Part shown: positions 8,005 to 15,396 of the stretch, one piece after another
How the letters are laid out: every line of letters begins with the position of its first letter
Numbering within the stretch: the first letter of the stretch is position 1
Assembly: GCF_000342045.1 (NCBI RefSeq)
Contig: NZ_AONQ01000043.1
Coordinates: 1 to 37,728, forward strand
From: Paramagnetospirillum caucaseum
Lineage (GTDB): Bacteria; Pseudomonadota; Alphaproteobacteria; Rhodospirillales; Magnetospirillaceae
DNA: 37,728 nucleotides
Direction: 5' to 3'
Program-made: the position numbers and the translations under genes
Notes under the pieces: model-generated
The model's input: the letters and a program-made list of their open reading frames with translations, nothing else
Databases searched by the model: none
Told to the model about the DNA's origin: nothing

Positions 8005-8196
8005 TCAAAGAGCGGCGCGCGCCAGCCAGACGCCGCCCAGGCCGAGAACGGCCATCAACAGGCCGACCATGCGCAGCAGGTCGGGCGGCATGACCAGGAC
8101 CTGGGCCATCATGCGCTTCATGGCCTCGGGAAAGGCCGCCCAGGCGAGGCCCTCGATGACGAGGACCAGCGCCAGGGCGGTTATCAGGTCGGTCAT
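8005..8196 (-). CDS. DUF2065 small membrane protein
   Basis: This 63-aa protein has two hydrophobic helices (about residues 5-21 and 42-60) separated by a short basic loop (EAMKRMMAQ). Its size, sequence style and position just after hflC match the DUF2065 family. The ATG overlaps the hflC stop in an ATGA, so it is translationally coupled. The function is unknown; association with the HflKC complex is inferred from the conserved neighbourhood. Confidence 0.85.
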   Translation of the reverse strand: MTDLITALALVLVIEGLAWAAFPEAMKRMMAQVLVMPPDLLRMVGLLMAVLGLGGVWLARAAL

Positions 8197-9071
8197 TGGC
8201 CCCGGCGGGCGGGGCCGGCGCCGAACGCCTTCAGGAACTCGTTGTCCGGCGACAGCACCAAGGTGGTGTTGCCGTCGCCCAACGCCTCGCGATAGGCCTG
8301 CAGCGAACGGTACAGGGTGAAGAACTGCGGGTCCTTGCCGAACGCCTCGGCGAAGATGCGGTTGGCCTCGGCATCGCCCTGGCCGCGCTCGATCTGGGCC
8401 TGGCGCTGGGCCTCGGCCAGCAGCACGGTACGCTCGCGGTCGGCGCGGGCGCGGATCTGCTGGCTCCACTCGTAGCCCTGGGCGCGGGCTTCCTTGGCCT
8501 GGCGCTCGCGCTCGGACTTCATGCGGTCGTAGATGGACTGGCTGGTCTCGTCCGGCAGGTCGGCGCGGCGCAGCCGCACGTCCACCACCTGGATGCCCAT
8601 CTCGCGGAGCGAGCGTTCGGCCACTTCGTGCTGGATCTGCTCCATGATGCGGGCGCGTTCATCCGACAGGATGGAGGGCAGCATCACCTGGCCCATCACC
8701 CGGCGCATGGCCGACGAGACGATCTGGGTCATCTGGGCGCGGGCCTGCACCTCGGTGCGCACCGCCTGATAGAACTTCAGCGGGTCGGCGATGAGGAAGC
8801 GGGTGAAGGTATCGACCACGATGCGCTTCTGGTCGCCCAGGATGATCTGTTCGTCCGGCGGGTCGAGGGACAGGAGGCGGATGTCGTAGCGCACCACGTC
8901 CTCGATGAACGGCAGCTTGGCGTGCAGGCCCGGCTCCTTGATGGTGGCGCGGTGGGCGCCGAAGCGCAGCACCAGCGCCTGCTCGGCCTGGTTGACGATG
9001 AACAGGGACGACGACCCCAGCACCAGGGCGATGGCGGCGATGACGACGCCGAAGACGAGGGAACGGCTCAT
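8193..9071 (-). CDS. hflC: HflC, SPFH-domain regulator of FtsH
   Basis: HflC pairs with HflK in a large inner-membrane SPFH (prohibitin-like) complex that encloses FtsH and controls its access to membrane substrates. The 292-aa product has one N-terminal membrane helix (about 5-27), the SPFH start IVNQAEQALVLRFGAH, and a long Arg/Glu-rich helical region (RMKSERERQAKEARAQGYE in part). Its C-terminus contains FAEAFGKDPQFFTLYRSLQAY, typical of HflC. The ATG at 9069-9071 overlaps the hflK stop (ATGA). A longer open frame upstream is only the shadow of hflK. Confidence 0.95.
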   Translation of the reverse strand: MSRSLVFGVVIAAIALVLGSSSLFIVNQAEQALVLRFGAHRATIKEPGLHAKLPFIEDVVRYDIRLLSLDPPDEQIILGDQKRIVVDTFTRFLIADPLKFYQAVRTEVQARAQMTQIVSSAMRRVMGQVMLPSILSDERARIMEQIQHEVAERSLREMGIQVVDVRLRRADLPDETSQSIYDRMKSERERQAKEARAQGYEWSQQIRARADRERTVLLAEAQRQAQIERGQGDAEANRIFAEAFGKDPQFFTLYRSLQAYREALGDGNTTLVLSPDNEFLKAFGAGPARRGQ

Positions 9072-10210
9072 TTGGCGCCTCCCGCCTGCTGCTGCTTCTT
9101 CAGTTCGGGCAACGGCAGATAGGGGACCAGCCCCTTGGCCGAAGGATCGATGACCACCTTGGTGGCTCCCTTCAGGACGTCCTCCATGGTTTCGATGTAA
9201 AGACGCCGCGCGGTGATGTCCTCGGCCAGCTTGTAGGAGCCGTAAAGCGCCAGGAAGCGCTTGGCGTCGCCCTGGGCCAGGTTGACCACCTGCTCGCGGT
9301 AGGCCTGGGATTCCTGCACCAGCCGCTCGGCCTCGCCGCGGGCGCGCGGGATGATGTCGTTGCGGTAGGCTTCCGCCTCGTTGCGGGCGCGCTCCTGGTC
9401 GGCGCGGGCACGCTGCACGTCGTTGAAGGCGTCGATGACCGCGCTGGGCGGATCGACCTTCTGCAGCTGGACCTGCTGGACATGGATGCCGGCGCCGTAG
9501 GAATCGAGCAGCCGCTGCAGCTCCTCCTGGGTCTGGATGGCGATCAGCTCGCGCTTGTCCGACAGGGCCGCCTGAATGGGATTGCGGCCGATCACCTCGC
9601 GCAGCGCGCTTTCGGCGGCCACCTTGACGGTCAGTTCGGGATCCCTGACCGCGAACAGGAACTTGCCGGCGTCCTTGATGCGCCAGAACACCGCGGCATC
9701 GGCCTCGACGATGTTCTCGTCGCCGGTCAGCATGCGGCTCTCGTCGCTGGCGCGTCCGCCGAGGCGCACGTCGGTGGTCCCGCGCGAGCCCAGCAGCAGC
9801 TGGTTGACCTTGGTCACCTTGGGCAGCAGCACGGTCTCGATGGGATAGGGCAGGCGGTAGTGCAGTCCCGGCTCGGTGGTGTCGACCCACTTGCCGAAGC
9901 GCAGGACCACGCCCTGCTCGTCGGGGCTGACCTTATAGATGCCGGAAAAGGCCCAGGCCGCCACCGCCAGCGCCGCCAGGATGGCGATGCCGCGGCCGCC
10001 GTTGATCCCGCCGGTGCCGCCGGGCATGGCGCGGCGCAGCTTTTCCTGCCCCTTGCGGATGAAGTCCTCGATGTCCGGCCCGCCGCCGAAGCCGCCGCCG
10101 TTACCACCGCCGCCACCACCCGGCCGGTTGCCGCCGCCGTTGCCCCACGGGCCGCCGCCACCGCCGCCGCCGCCCCAGGGGCCGCCGCCGCCACGAGGAT
10201 TCCAAGCCAT
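9068..10210 (-). CDS. hflK: HflK, SPFH-domain partner of HflC
   Basis: HflK is the other subunit of the HflKC cage around FtsH. The 380-aa product begins with a striking Gly/Trp/Pro/Asn-rich segment (residues 1-44, MAWNPRGGGGPWGGGG...) that faces the cytoplasm and is characteristic of HflK. Then come IEDFIRKGQEKLRRAMPG, a membrane helix (about 73-90), and the SPFH domain with VSPDEQGVVLRFGKWV. The C-terminal YLPLPELKKQQQ is also typical. The ATG at 10208-10210 has an AAGGGACG ribosome site. It is the first gene of its operon and is divergent from mrp across 240 bp, in which no clear promoter pair was found. Confidence 0.95.
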   Translation of the reverse strand: MAWNPRGGGGPWGGGGGGGGPWGNGGGNRPGGGGGGNGGGFGGGPDIEDFIRKGQEKLRRAMPGGTGGINGGRGIAILAALAVAAWAFSGIYKVSPDEQGVVLRFGKWVDTTEPGLHYRLPYPIETVLLPKVTKVNQLLLGSRGTTDVRLGGRASDESRMLTGDENIVEADAAVFWRIKDAGKFLFAVRDPELTVKVAAESALREVIGRNPIQAALSDKRELIAIQTQEELQRLLDSYGAGIHVQQVQLQKVDPPSAVIDAFNDVQRARADQERARNEAEAYRNDIIPRARGEAERLVQESQAYREQVVNLAQGDAKRFLALYGSYKLAEDITARRLYIETMEDVLKGATKVVIDPSAKGLVPYLPLPELKKQQQAGGAK

Positions 10211-10450
10211 GAATCGTCCCTTCGTCGATGCCTCGGTTGCGCGGGGTGAAACTCCCACGCCTTTCGGAACATAGGGCAGGATTCCGCCTTGCGCAACGCG
10301 ACGCCGGTCACATTACCGGATTTCAATATTGGCAATGGGCCGGAATCGGCTTTGCAAACGGGTTCGAGCGCCCTATATGAGAAGACGCTTGTGCGCTTTG
10401 ACGGCGCATAACCAACTAATTTGGTATGTCTTTACAGCGAAGAGGACAGC

Positions 10451-11572
10451 ATGGCCGACGTCACCGAACAGCAGATCATCGCGGCGCTCAGCCGGATCAA
10501 CGATCCCGACCGCAAGGCGGATATCGTCAGTCTCGGCATGGTGTCGGGCCTGACGGTGAAGAACGGCCATGTGGCCTTCGCCATCGAGGTGGATGCGAGC
10601 CGCGGCCCCCATCTGGAGCCGCTGCGCAAGGCCGCCGAGAAGGCGGTGCACGATCTGCCGGGCGTGCTGTCGGTGTCGGCGGTGCTGACCGCCGAACGCA
10701 ACGCCCAGGGCGGGCCGAAGGGTGGCGGCCATGGCCATGGCCATGGCGGCGGCCATCAGGCGGAAAAGCCTCTGCTGCCCCAGGTCAAGGCCATCGTCGC
10801 CATCGCCTCGGGCAAGGGCGGTGTCGGCAAGTCGACCACGGCGACCAATATCGCCATGGCGCTGTCGCGCATGGGCCTCAAGGTCGGGCTGTTCGACGCC
10901 GACATCTTCGGTCCCTCCATGCCGCGCATGCTGGGCATCACCGGCGAGCCGGTCAGCCCCGACGGCCAGACCATGATGCCCATGGAGAATTACGGCGTGA
11001 AGTGCATGTCCATGGGCTTCCTGGTGCCCGAGGACTCGCCGATCATCTGGCGTGGCCCCATGGTGATGGGCGCGCTGGAGCAATTGCTGCGCGACGTCCA
11101 CTGGGGCGAGTTGGACGTGATGATCATCGACATGCCGCCGGGCACCGGCGACACCCAGCTGACCATGACCCAGCGCGTCCCGCTGACCGGCGCGGTGATC
11201 GTCTCGACGCCGCAGGACATCGCCCTGCTCGACGCCACCAAGGGCCTCAACATGTTCCGCAAGGTGGATGTGCCGGTGCTCGGCATCATCGAGAACATGA
11301 GCTATTACATCTGCCCCAAATGCGGCGACGAGGCCCATATCTTCGGCCATGGCGGCGCCAAGGCGGAAGCGGCCCGCCTGTCGGCCGACTTCCTGGGCGA
11401 GGTGCCGCTGGACATCGCCATCCGCCAGACCTCCGACGCGGGTGAGCCCATCGTGATCTCCAAGCCCAACAGCCCGCACGCCAAGGCCTACATGGATATC
11501 GCCGCCAGGATCTGGGACAAGGTCCAGGTGCTGCAGGGCGGCCGCAAGGGCCCGCGCATCGTCATGGAATAG
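10451..11572 (+). CDS. apbC: Mrp/ApbC (NBP35-family) iron-sulfur cluster carrier ATPase
   Basis: This P-loop ATPase carries and transfers Fe-S clusters to apoproteins in the cytoplasm. The 373-aa product has an N-terminal DUF59/MIP18-like domain (residues 1-85) and a short linker unusually rich in Gly and His (GHGHGHGGGH, about 93-102). The deviant Walker A GKGGVGKST is at 121-129, the switch region IIDMPPGTGD at 225-234, and the cluster-binding pair CPKC at Cys288 and Cys291. A GAAGAGG ribosome site supports the ATG at 10451 over the upstream in-frame start. It stands alone, divergent from hflK and convergent with the antiporter gene. Confidence 0.95.
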   Translation: MADVTEQQIIAALSRINDPDRKADIVSLGMVSGLTVKNGHVAFAIEVDASRGPHLEPLRKAAEKAVHDLPGVLSVSAVLTAERNAQGGPKGGGHGHGHGGGHQAEKPLLPQVKAIVAIASGKGGVGKSTTATNIAMALSRMGLKVGLFDADIFGPSMPRMLGITGEPVSPDGQTMMPMENYGVKCMSMGFLVPEDSPIIWRGPMVMGALEQLLRDVHWGELDVMIIDMPPGTGDTQLTMTQRVPLTGAVIVSTPQDIALLDATKGLNMFRKVDVPVLGIIENMSYYICPKCGDEAHIFGHGGAKAEAARLSADFLGEVPLDIAIRQTSDAGEPIVISKPNSPHAKAYMDIAARIWDKVQVLQGGRKGPRIVME

Positions 11573-11585
11573 GCACGGGAGGCAA

Positions 11586-11604
11586 GGGCGGCCCCCGGCC
11601 GCCC
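11586..11604. terminator. GC hairpin between convergent mrp and antiporter genes
   Basis: Perfect arms GGGCGGCC (11586-11593) and GGCCGCCC (11597-11604) have a 3-nt loop and abut the antiporter stop. There is no T run on either strand, so a bidirectional terminator is plausible but unproven. Confidence 0.4.
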
Positions 11605-13287
11605 TCACTCCGTGGGCCGGCCGTAGCGACGGTTGCGGTAGCCCTTCAGGCTGCGTTCCACCGCCTCCTCGCCGATGCCGGCCTGGCGCAGCACCGAGCC
11701 CGCCATCTGCAGGCTGGCCTCCACCGTTTCCGGGATGACGGCGGTGGCGCCGATATCGCCCAGCACCTGTTCCTGGGCGCGGTCGCGGGCGCGGGCGACG
11801 ATGGGCAGATGGGGCGCCGCCTGACGGATGCACGAGATGGTGCGTTCGGCCTGGCGGGCCTCGTTGACGGTGATCACCGCCGCACGGGCCTGGCCGATGC
11901 CCACCGAGCGCAGGATGCCGGTGCGGCCGGCGTCGCCGTAATAGACGGGAAGGCCGGCCTCGCGCGCCGCCGCCACCCGGTCCACGTCCATGTCCAGCGC
12001 GATATAGGGAATCTCGTGCTCGGCCAGCAGCCGGGCGATGGCGCGTCCCACCCGGCCGTAGCCGGCGATGATCACGTGGCCGGCGAGATGGCGGACCGTC
12101 TCGGGGATCGGCTCGCCGCCCCGCTCGGGCGTCATGCCGGCGGACAGGCGGCGCCCCAGGGCGGCCAGGGCGGGGGTCAGCACCATGGACAGCGCCACGC
12201 TGGCCACCAGGGCCTGGCCCAGCCCGCCGTCGAGAAGCTTCAGTTCCAGGGCGCGGCCGAACACCACGAAGGCGAACTCGCCGCCCTGGGCCAGCAGGAA
12301 GCCGACCCGCAGCCCGTCGCCCATCCCCACCTTCATCAGGCGGCACAGGACGATCAGCACCGCCGCCTTGACGGCGACGGTGCCCACGGCCAGCCCCAGC
12401 ACCAGCCCCAGCCGCTCGGCGACGAAGGGCAGGTCGACGGACATGCCCACCGTCATGAAGAACAGGCCGAGCAGCAGGCCGCGGAACGGCTCGATATCGG
12501 CCTCGACCTGATGGCGGTAGCGGGAATCGGCCAGCAGCAGCCCGGCCAGGAAGGCGCCCAGCGCCATGGACATGCCGGCCTCGCCGGTCACCCAGGCCAC
12601 GGTCAGGACCAGCAGCAGGTTGGCGGCGGTGAACACCTCGGGATTGCGCCCGACGGCGATGAAGCGGTAGGCGGGGCGCAGCAGGAAGCGGCCGACCAGG
12701 AAGATGGCCGCCATCACCAGCACCACCTTGCCGCCGGCCAGGGCCAGGGCCTCGGCCACGTGCCGCTCCTGGCCGGCCAGCAGCGGCAGCAGCACCAGGA
12801 CCGGCACCACGGCCAGATCCTGGAAGATCAGCACGGCGACGGCGATACGTCCGTGGTGGTCGACCGCCTCGCCGCGCTCCACCAGGATGGCCAGCACCGT
12901 GGCGGTGGAGGAGAAGGCCAGGGTCAGGCCCACCACCAGCGACAATGCTCCCGACAGTCCGAAGGCATGGCCGATTCCGCCGATCAGCAGGGCGGTGACC
13001 ACCACCTGGGCGAGGCCGAGCCCCAGGATGTAGCGCCGCATGGTGCGCAGGCGCGACAGCGGCAGTTCCATGCCGATGGCGAACAGCAGGAACACCACCC
13101 CGAATTCGGCCAGCGGCCGGGCGACCTCCAGTTCGATCACCGGGCCGGGGGTGTGGGGCCCCAGCATGATGCCGGCGGCCAGATAGGCCAGGACCGAGGG
13201 AATGCCGAAGCGCTGGAACAGCGGCACCAGCACCACCGCCGCCAGCAGCAGGAACAGGATGTCGAACAATGCGTCAGAGCCGTGCAC
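11605..13287 (-). CDS. Kef-type monovalent cation:proton antiporter (CPA2) with TrkA-N domain
   Basis: This is a potassium (or sodium) efflux antiporter of the inner membrane. The 560-aa protein has about 12 hydrophobic segments (residues 5-385). They include the CPA2 signatures GIMLGPHTPG, LAFSSTATVLAIL and FLAGLLLADSRYRHQVEADIEPFRGLLLGLFF (in part). A cytoplasmic TrkA-N nucleotide-binding domain follows (about 405-515, VIIAGYGRVGRAIARLLAEH), and a short basic tail. The family normally gates ion flow by NAD(H) or glutathione binding at this domain. No KefF/KefG partner is adjacent. The GTG start is chosen for its GGGGAG ribosome site, which lies inside a hairpin, so translation may be structure-controlled. 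Confidence 0.9.
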   Translation of the reverse strand: MHGSDALFDILFLLLAAVVLVPLFQRFGIPSVLAYLAAGIMLGPHTPGPVIELEVARPLAEFGVVFLLFAIGMELPLSRLRTMRRYILGLGLAQVVVTALLIGGIGHAFGLSGALSLVVGLTLAFSSTATVLAILVERGEAVDHHGRIAVAVLIFQDLAVVPVLVLLPLLAGQERHVAEALALAGGKVVLVMAAIFLVGRFLLRPAYRFIAVGRNPEVFTAANLLLVLTVAWVTGEAGMSMALGAFLAGLLLADSRYRHQVEADIEPFRGLLLGLFFMTVGMSVDLPFVAERLGLVLGLAVGTVAVKAAVLIVLCRLMKVGMGDGLRVGFLLAQGGEFAFVVFGRALELKLLDGGLGQALVASVALSMVLTPALAALGRRLSAGMTPERGGEPIPETVRHLAGHVIIAGYGRVGRAIARLLAEHEIPYIALDMDVDRVAAAREAGLPVYYGDAGRTGILRSVGIGQARAAVITVNEARQAERTISCIRQAAPHLPIVARARDRAQEQVLGDIGATAVIPETVEASLQMAGSVLRQAGIGEEAVERSLKGYRNRRYGRPTE

Positions 13288-13290
13288 GCG

Positions 13291-13319
13291 AAACTCCCCG
13301 AGGCGATCCCGGGGAGTTT
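13291..13319 (-). promoter_or_regulatory. Hairpin between leuA and the antiporter gene, holding the antiporter ribosome site
   Basis: The 10-bp perfect stem AAACTCCCCG (13291-13300) / CGGGGAGTTT (13310-13319) has a 9-nt loop. On the minus strand it lies 20 nt after the leuA stop and ends in TTT, so it may act as the leuA terminator. Its 3' arm also contains the GGGGAG that serves the antiporter GTG, only 3 nt beyond the stem. Confidence 0.6.
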
Positions 13320-13339
13320 AGCCGCAAATCGGCCCGGCG

Positions 13340-14998
13340 CTATCTCCGATTCAGGGCGCTGACCACCGCCTTCAGCGAGGCCATGGTGATGGAGGAATCC
13401 AGCGCGGCGCCGTGGATCGAGGCGCCGCCCTCGCCGACGATCTCCACGTAGCAGGCCGCCTGGGCCTCGGAGCCCGAGCCCACGGCGTGCTCGTGGTAGT
13501 CGCGCACCTTGACCTTGTGGCCCAGGCCGGTTTCCAGCGCGTGGATGAAGGCGTCGAGCGGGCCGTTGCCCTTGCCCTCGATGCGCTTCTCCACCCCGTT
13601 GTCGCGGATGGTGGCCGACAGCGCCCGCGGCCCGCTGCGGCTTTCGGAATGGGTTTCGTATTCCACCAGTTCCAGCGGCCGGTCCTTGAAATAGGTCTGG
13701 GAGAAGGCTTCGATGATCTCGCCCGAATCCAGCTCGCGCCCCGCCTTGTCGGCCATGGCCTGCACCACGCGGGCGAAGTCGATCTGCAGCGGGCGGGGAA
13801 TCTCCAGCCCGTGGTCACGCTCGAGCACGGCGGCGATGCCGCCCTTGCCCGACTGGCTGTTGATGCGGATCACCGCTTCGTAGCTGCGGCCCACGTCGGC
13901 CGGGTCGATGGGCAGGTAGGGCACCTCCCACACCGGGTCGTTGCCCTTTTTGCGGGCCGAGAAGCCCTTCTTGATGGCGTCCTGGTGCGAGCCGGAAAAG
14001 GCGGTGTAGACCAGTTCGCCGGCATAGGGGTGGCGGGGATGGACGGGCAGGCCGGTGCAAAGCTCGGCGGTGCGCCGCACCGTGTCGATGTCCGAGAGGT
14101 CGAGGCCGGGATCGACGCCCTGGGTGTAGAGGTTGAGCGCCAGGGTGACCAAATCCACGTTGCCGGTGCGCTCGCCGTTGCCGAACAGGGTGCCTTCCAC
14201 CCGGTCGGCGCCGGCCATCACCGCCAGTTCGGCCGCCGCCACGCCGGTGCCCCGGTCGTTGTGGGGATGGACCGAGACGATCAGCGAGTCGCGGTTCTTC
14301 ACCGTGGCGCAGAACCATTCGATGACGTCGGCGTAGATGTTGGGCGTCGACATCTCCACCGTGGCCGGCAGGTTGCAGATCATCCGGCGCTCCGGCGTGG
14401 CGCCCCAGGCCTCCGCCACCTTTTCGACGATCTCCACGGCGAAGTCGGGCTCGGTGCCGGTGAAGCTTTCCGGCGAGTACTGGAACACCACCTCGCCCTC
14501 GGGCCGGGCGGCGGAAAGCTCGCGCACCAGCCGCACACCCGAAAGCGCCAGGTCGATGCAGCCCTGGCGGTCGATGCCGAACACGATGCGCCGCTGGGCC
14601 TCGGAGGTGGAATTGTACATGTGGACGATGGCCCGCCGGGCGCCGGCCAGCGCCTCGAAGGTGCGGCGGATCAGCTCGTCACGCGACTGGACCAGCACCT
14701 GGATGGTGACGTCGTCGGGAATATGGCCGCCTTCGATCAGCAGGCGGACGAAGTCGAAATCGGTCTGCGAGGCGGCGGGAAAGCCCACCTCGATCTCCTT
14801 GAAGCCCATGCCCACCAGGGTCCGCCACAGGGCCATCTTGCGCTCGGAGCCCATGGGGTCGATCAGCGCCTGGTTGCCGTCGCGCAGATCGACGCTGCAC
14901 CACATGGGCGGGCGGGCGATGACGGCGTCGGGCCAGCGGCGGGCCGCGAGGCGGATGGTGGGGTAGGGGCGGTACTTGGTGCTGGCGGCAGGCATCAT
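13340..14998 (-). CDS. leuA: 2-isopropylmalate synthase
   Basis: LeuA catalyses the first committed step of leucine synthesis, condensing acetyl-CoA with 2-oxoisovalerate. The 552-aa product is of the longer class (actinobacterial/alphaproteobacterial type). The DRE-TIM metallolyase barrel starts at about residue 30 with SVDLRDGNQALIDPM. The metal-binding HPHNDRGTGVAAAEL lies near residue 242, and the C-terminal regulatory domain (about 425-552, with GPLDAFIHALETGLG) is the feedback site for leucine. The AAGGAGG ribosome site is strong. A long leader encoding a Leu-rich peptide precedes it, pointing to attenuation. The antiporter gene follows beyond a hairpin. Confidence 0.96.
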   Translation of the reverse strand: MMPAASTKYRPYPTIRLAARRWPDAVIARPPMWCSVDLRDGNQALIDPMGSERKMALWRTLVGMGFKEIEVGFPAASQTDFDFVRLLIEGGHIPDDVTIQVLVQSRDELIRRTFEALAGARRAIVHMYNSTSEAQRRIVFGIDRQGCIDLALSGVRLVRELSAARPEGEVVFQYSPESFTGTEPDFAVEIVEKVAEAWGATPERRMICNLPATVEMSTPNIYADVIEWFCATVKNRDSLIVSVHPHNDRGTGVAAAELAVMAGADRVEGTLFGNGERTGNVDLVTLALNLYTQGVDPGLDLSDIDTVRRTAELCTGLPVHPRHPYAGELVYTAFSGSHQDAIKKGFSARKKGNDPVWEVPYLPIDPADVGRSYEAVIRINSQSGKGGIAAVLERDHGLEIPRPLQIDFARVVQAMADKAGRELDSGEIIEAFSQTYFKDRPLELVEYETHSESRSGPRALSATIRDNGVEKRIEGKGNGPLDAFIHALETGLGHKVKVRDYHEHAVGSGSEAQAACYVEIVGEGGASIHGAALDSSITMASLKAVVSALNRR

Positions 14999-15220
14999 GG
15001 CCTGGTCCTCCTTGGGGTCTGTTTGCTCATATGGGGAGCGCGGCCCGATTCTGCCGGCCGCCGGGCGGCCGCGAATGACCTTATGCCCGGCGACCGCAGG
15101 TTAGTCGCAGCGGCAGCAGGCCGCCGGAGGCCGGAACCAAAACCCGAGAGAAGGAGGAGAGATGAGACATTGCAGCGAACCCGACCCGAAGGCTGAAACC
15201 ACGAAAACCCGGAACCGAAC
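14999..15220 (-). promoter_or_regulatory. leuA leader RNA after the leader peptide
   Basis: This 222-nt untranslated stretch between the leader-peptide stop and leuA has much GC-rich inverted symmetry. GCGAC and GTCGC pair near 15091-15109, and GGCC/GGCCG blocks occur around 15044-15072 and 15120-15137. I could not define a clean terminator with a T run by eye, so the exact attenuation mechanism stays open. Confidence 0.45.
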
Positions 15221-15274
15221 TTACGATTCCAGGGCGGGTAGCAGCAGCAGGGTGGCGGTCGTGCGCGTCATCAT
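15221..15274 (-). CDS. Leu-rich leader peptide of leuA (attenuator peptide)
   Basis: This 17-codon open frame starts ATGATG and encodes MMTRTTATLLLLPALES. It contains four consecutive leucine codons (CTG CTG CTG CTA) and a fifth two codons later, and ends in TAA. Its location 222 nt upstream of leuA on the same strand, directly after a predicted promoter, is what is expected of the leader peptide of a leu attenuator. Ribosome stalling at Leu codons would then sense charged tRNA-Leu. The ribosome site is weak. It is too short for normal gene calling. Confidence 0.8.
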   Translation of the reverse strand: MMTRTTATLLLLPALES

Positions 15275-15313
15275 GTCCGCAGCGTGCCTGAAATGGGCGG
15301 CGGCGGTCAAGTC

Positions 15314-15342
15314 ATAATACCTCGGGCATATTCGACGTATTG
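15314..15342 (-). promoter_or_regulatory. Candidate leuA promoter with adjacent palindrome
   Basis: On the minus strand, TATTAT (15319 to 15314) fits a -10 box. It would start transcription near 15307, 33 nt before the leader peptide. The -35 region is poor. Overlapping it is an imperfect palindrome on the plus strand, GGGCATA and TATTGCCC around TTCGACG (about 15324-15345), a possible operator shared with the divergent kinase gene. Confidence 0.4.
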
Positions 15343-15396
15343 CCCGCCCGGGGAATAGGCTAGACTCCCGTCACGTTTCTCCTCGATGGACCGGTC

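Noticed and set aside
8193-9890. A 565-aa open frame containing HflC with a long N-terminal extension
   Set aside because: The first part is an out-of-frame shadow of hflK with no domain; HflC begins at 9071.
10398-10430. TTGACG as -35 of a promoter for mrp
   Set aside because: No acceptable -10 box at 16-18 bp spacing.
13412-15196. Long plus-strand frame (594 aa) opposite leuA
   Set aside because: Composition is His/Gln/Gly-rich shadow of a clear LeuA on the other strand; no domain or ribosome site.
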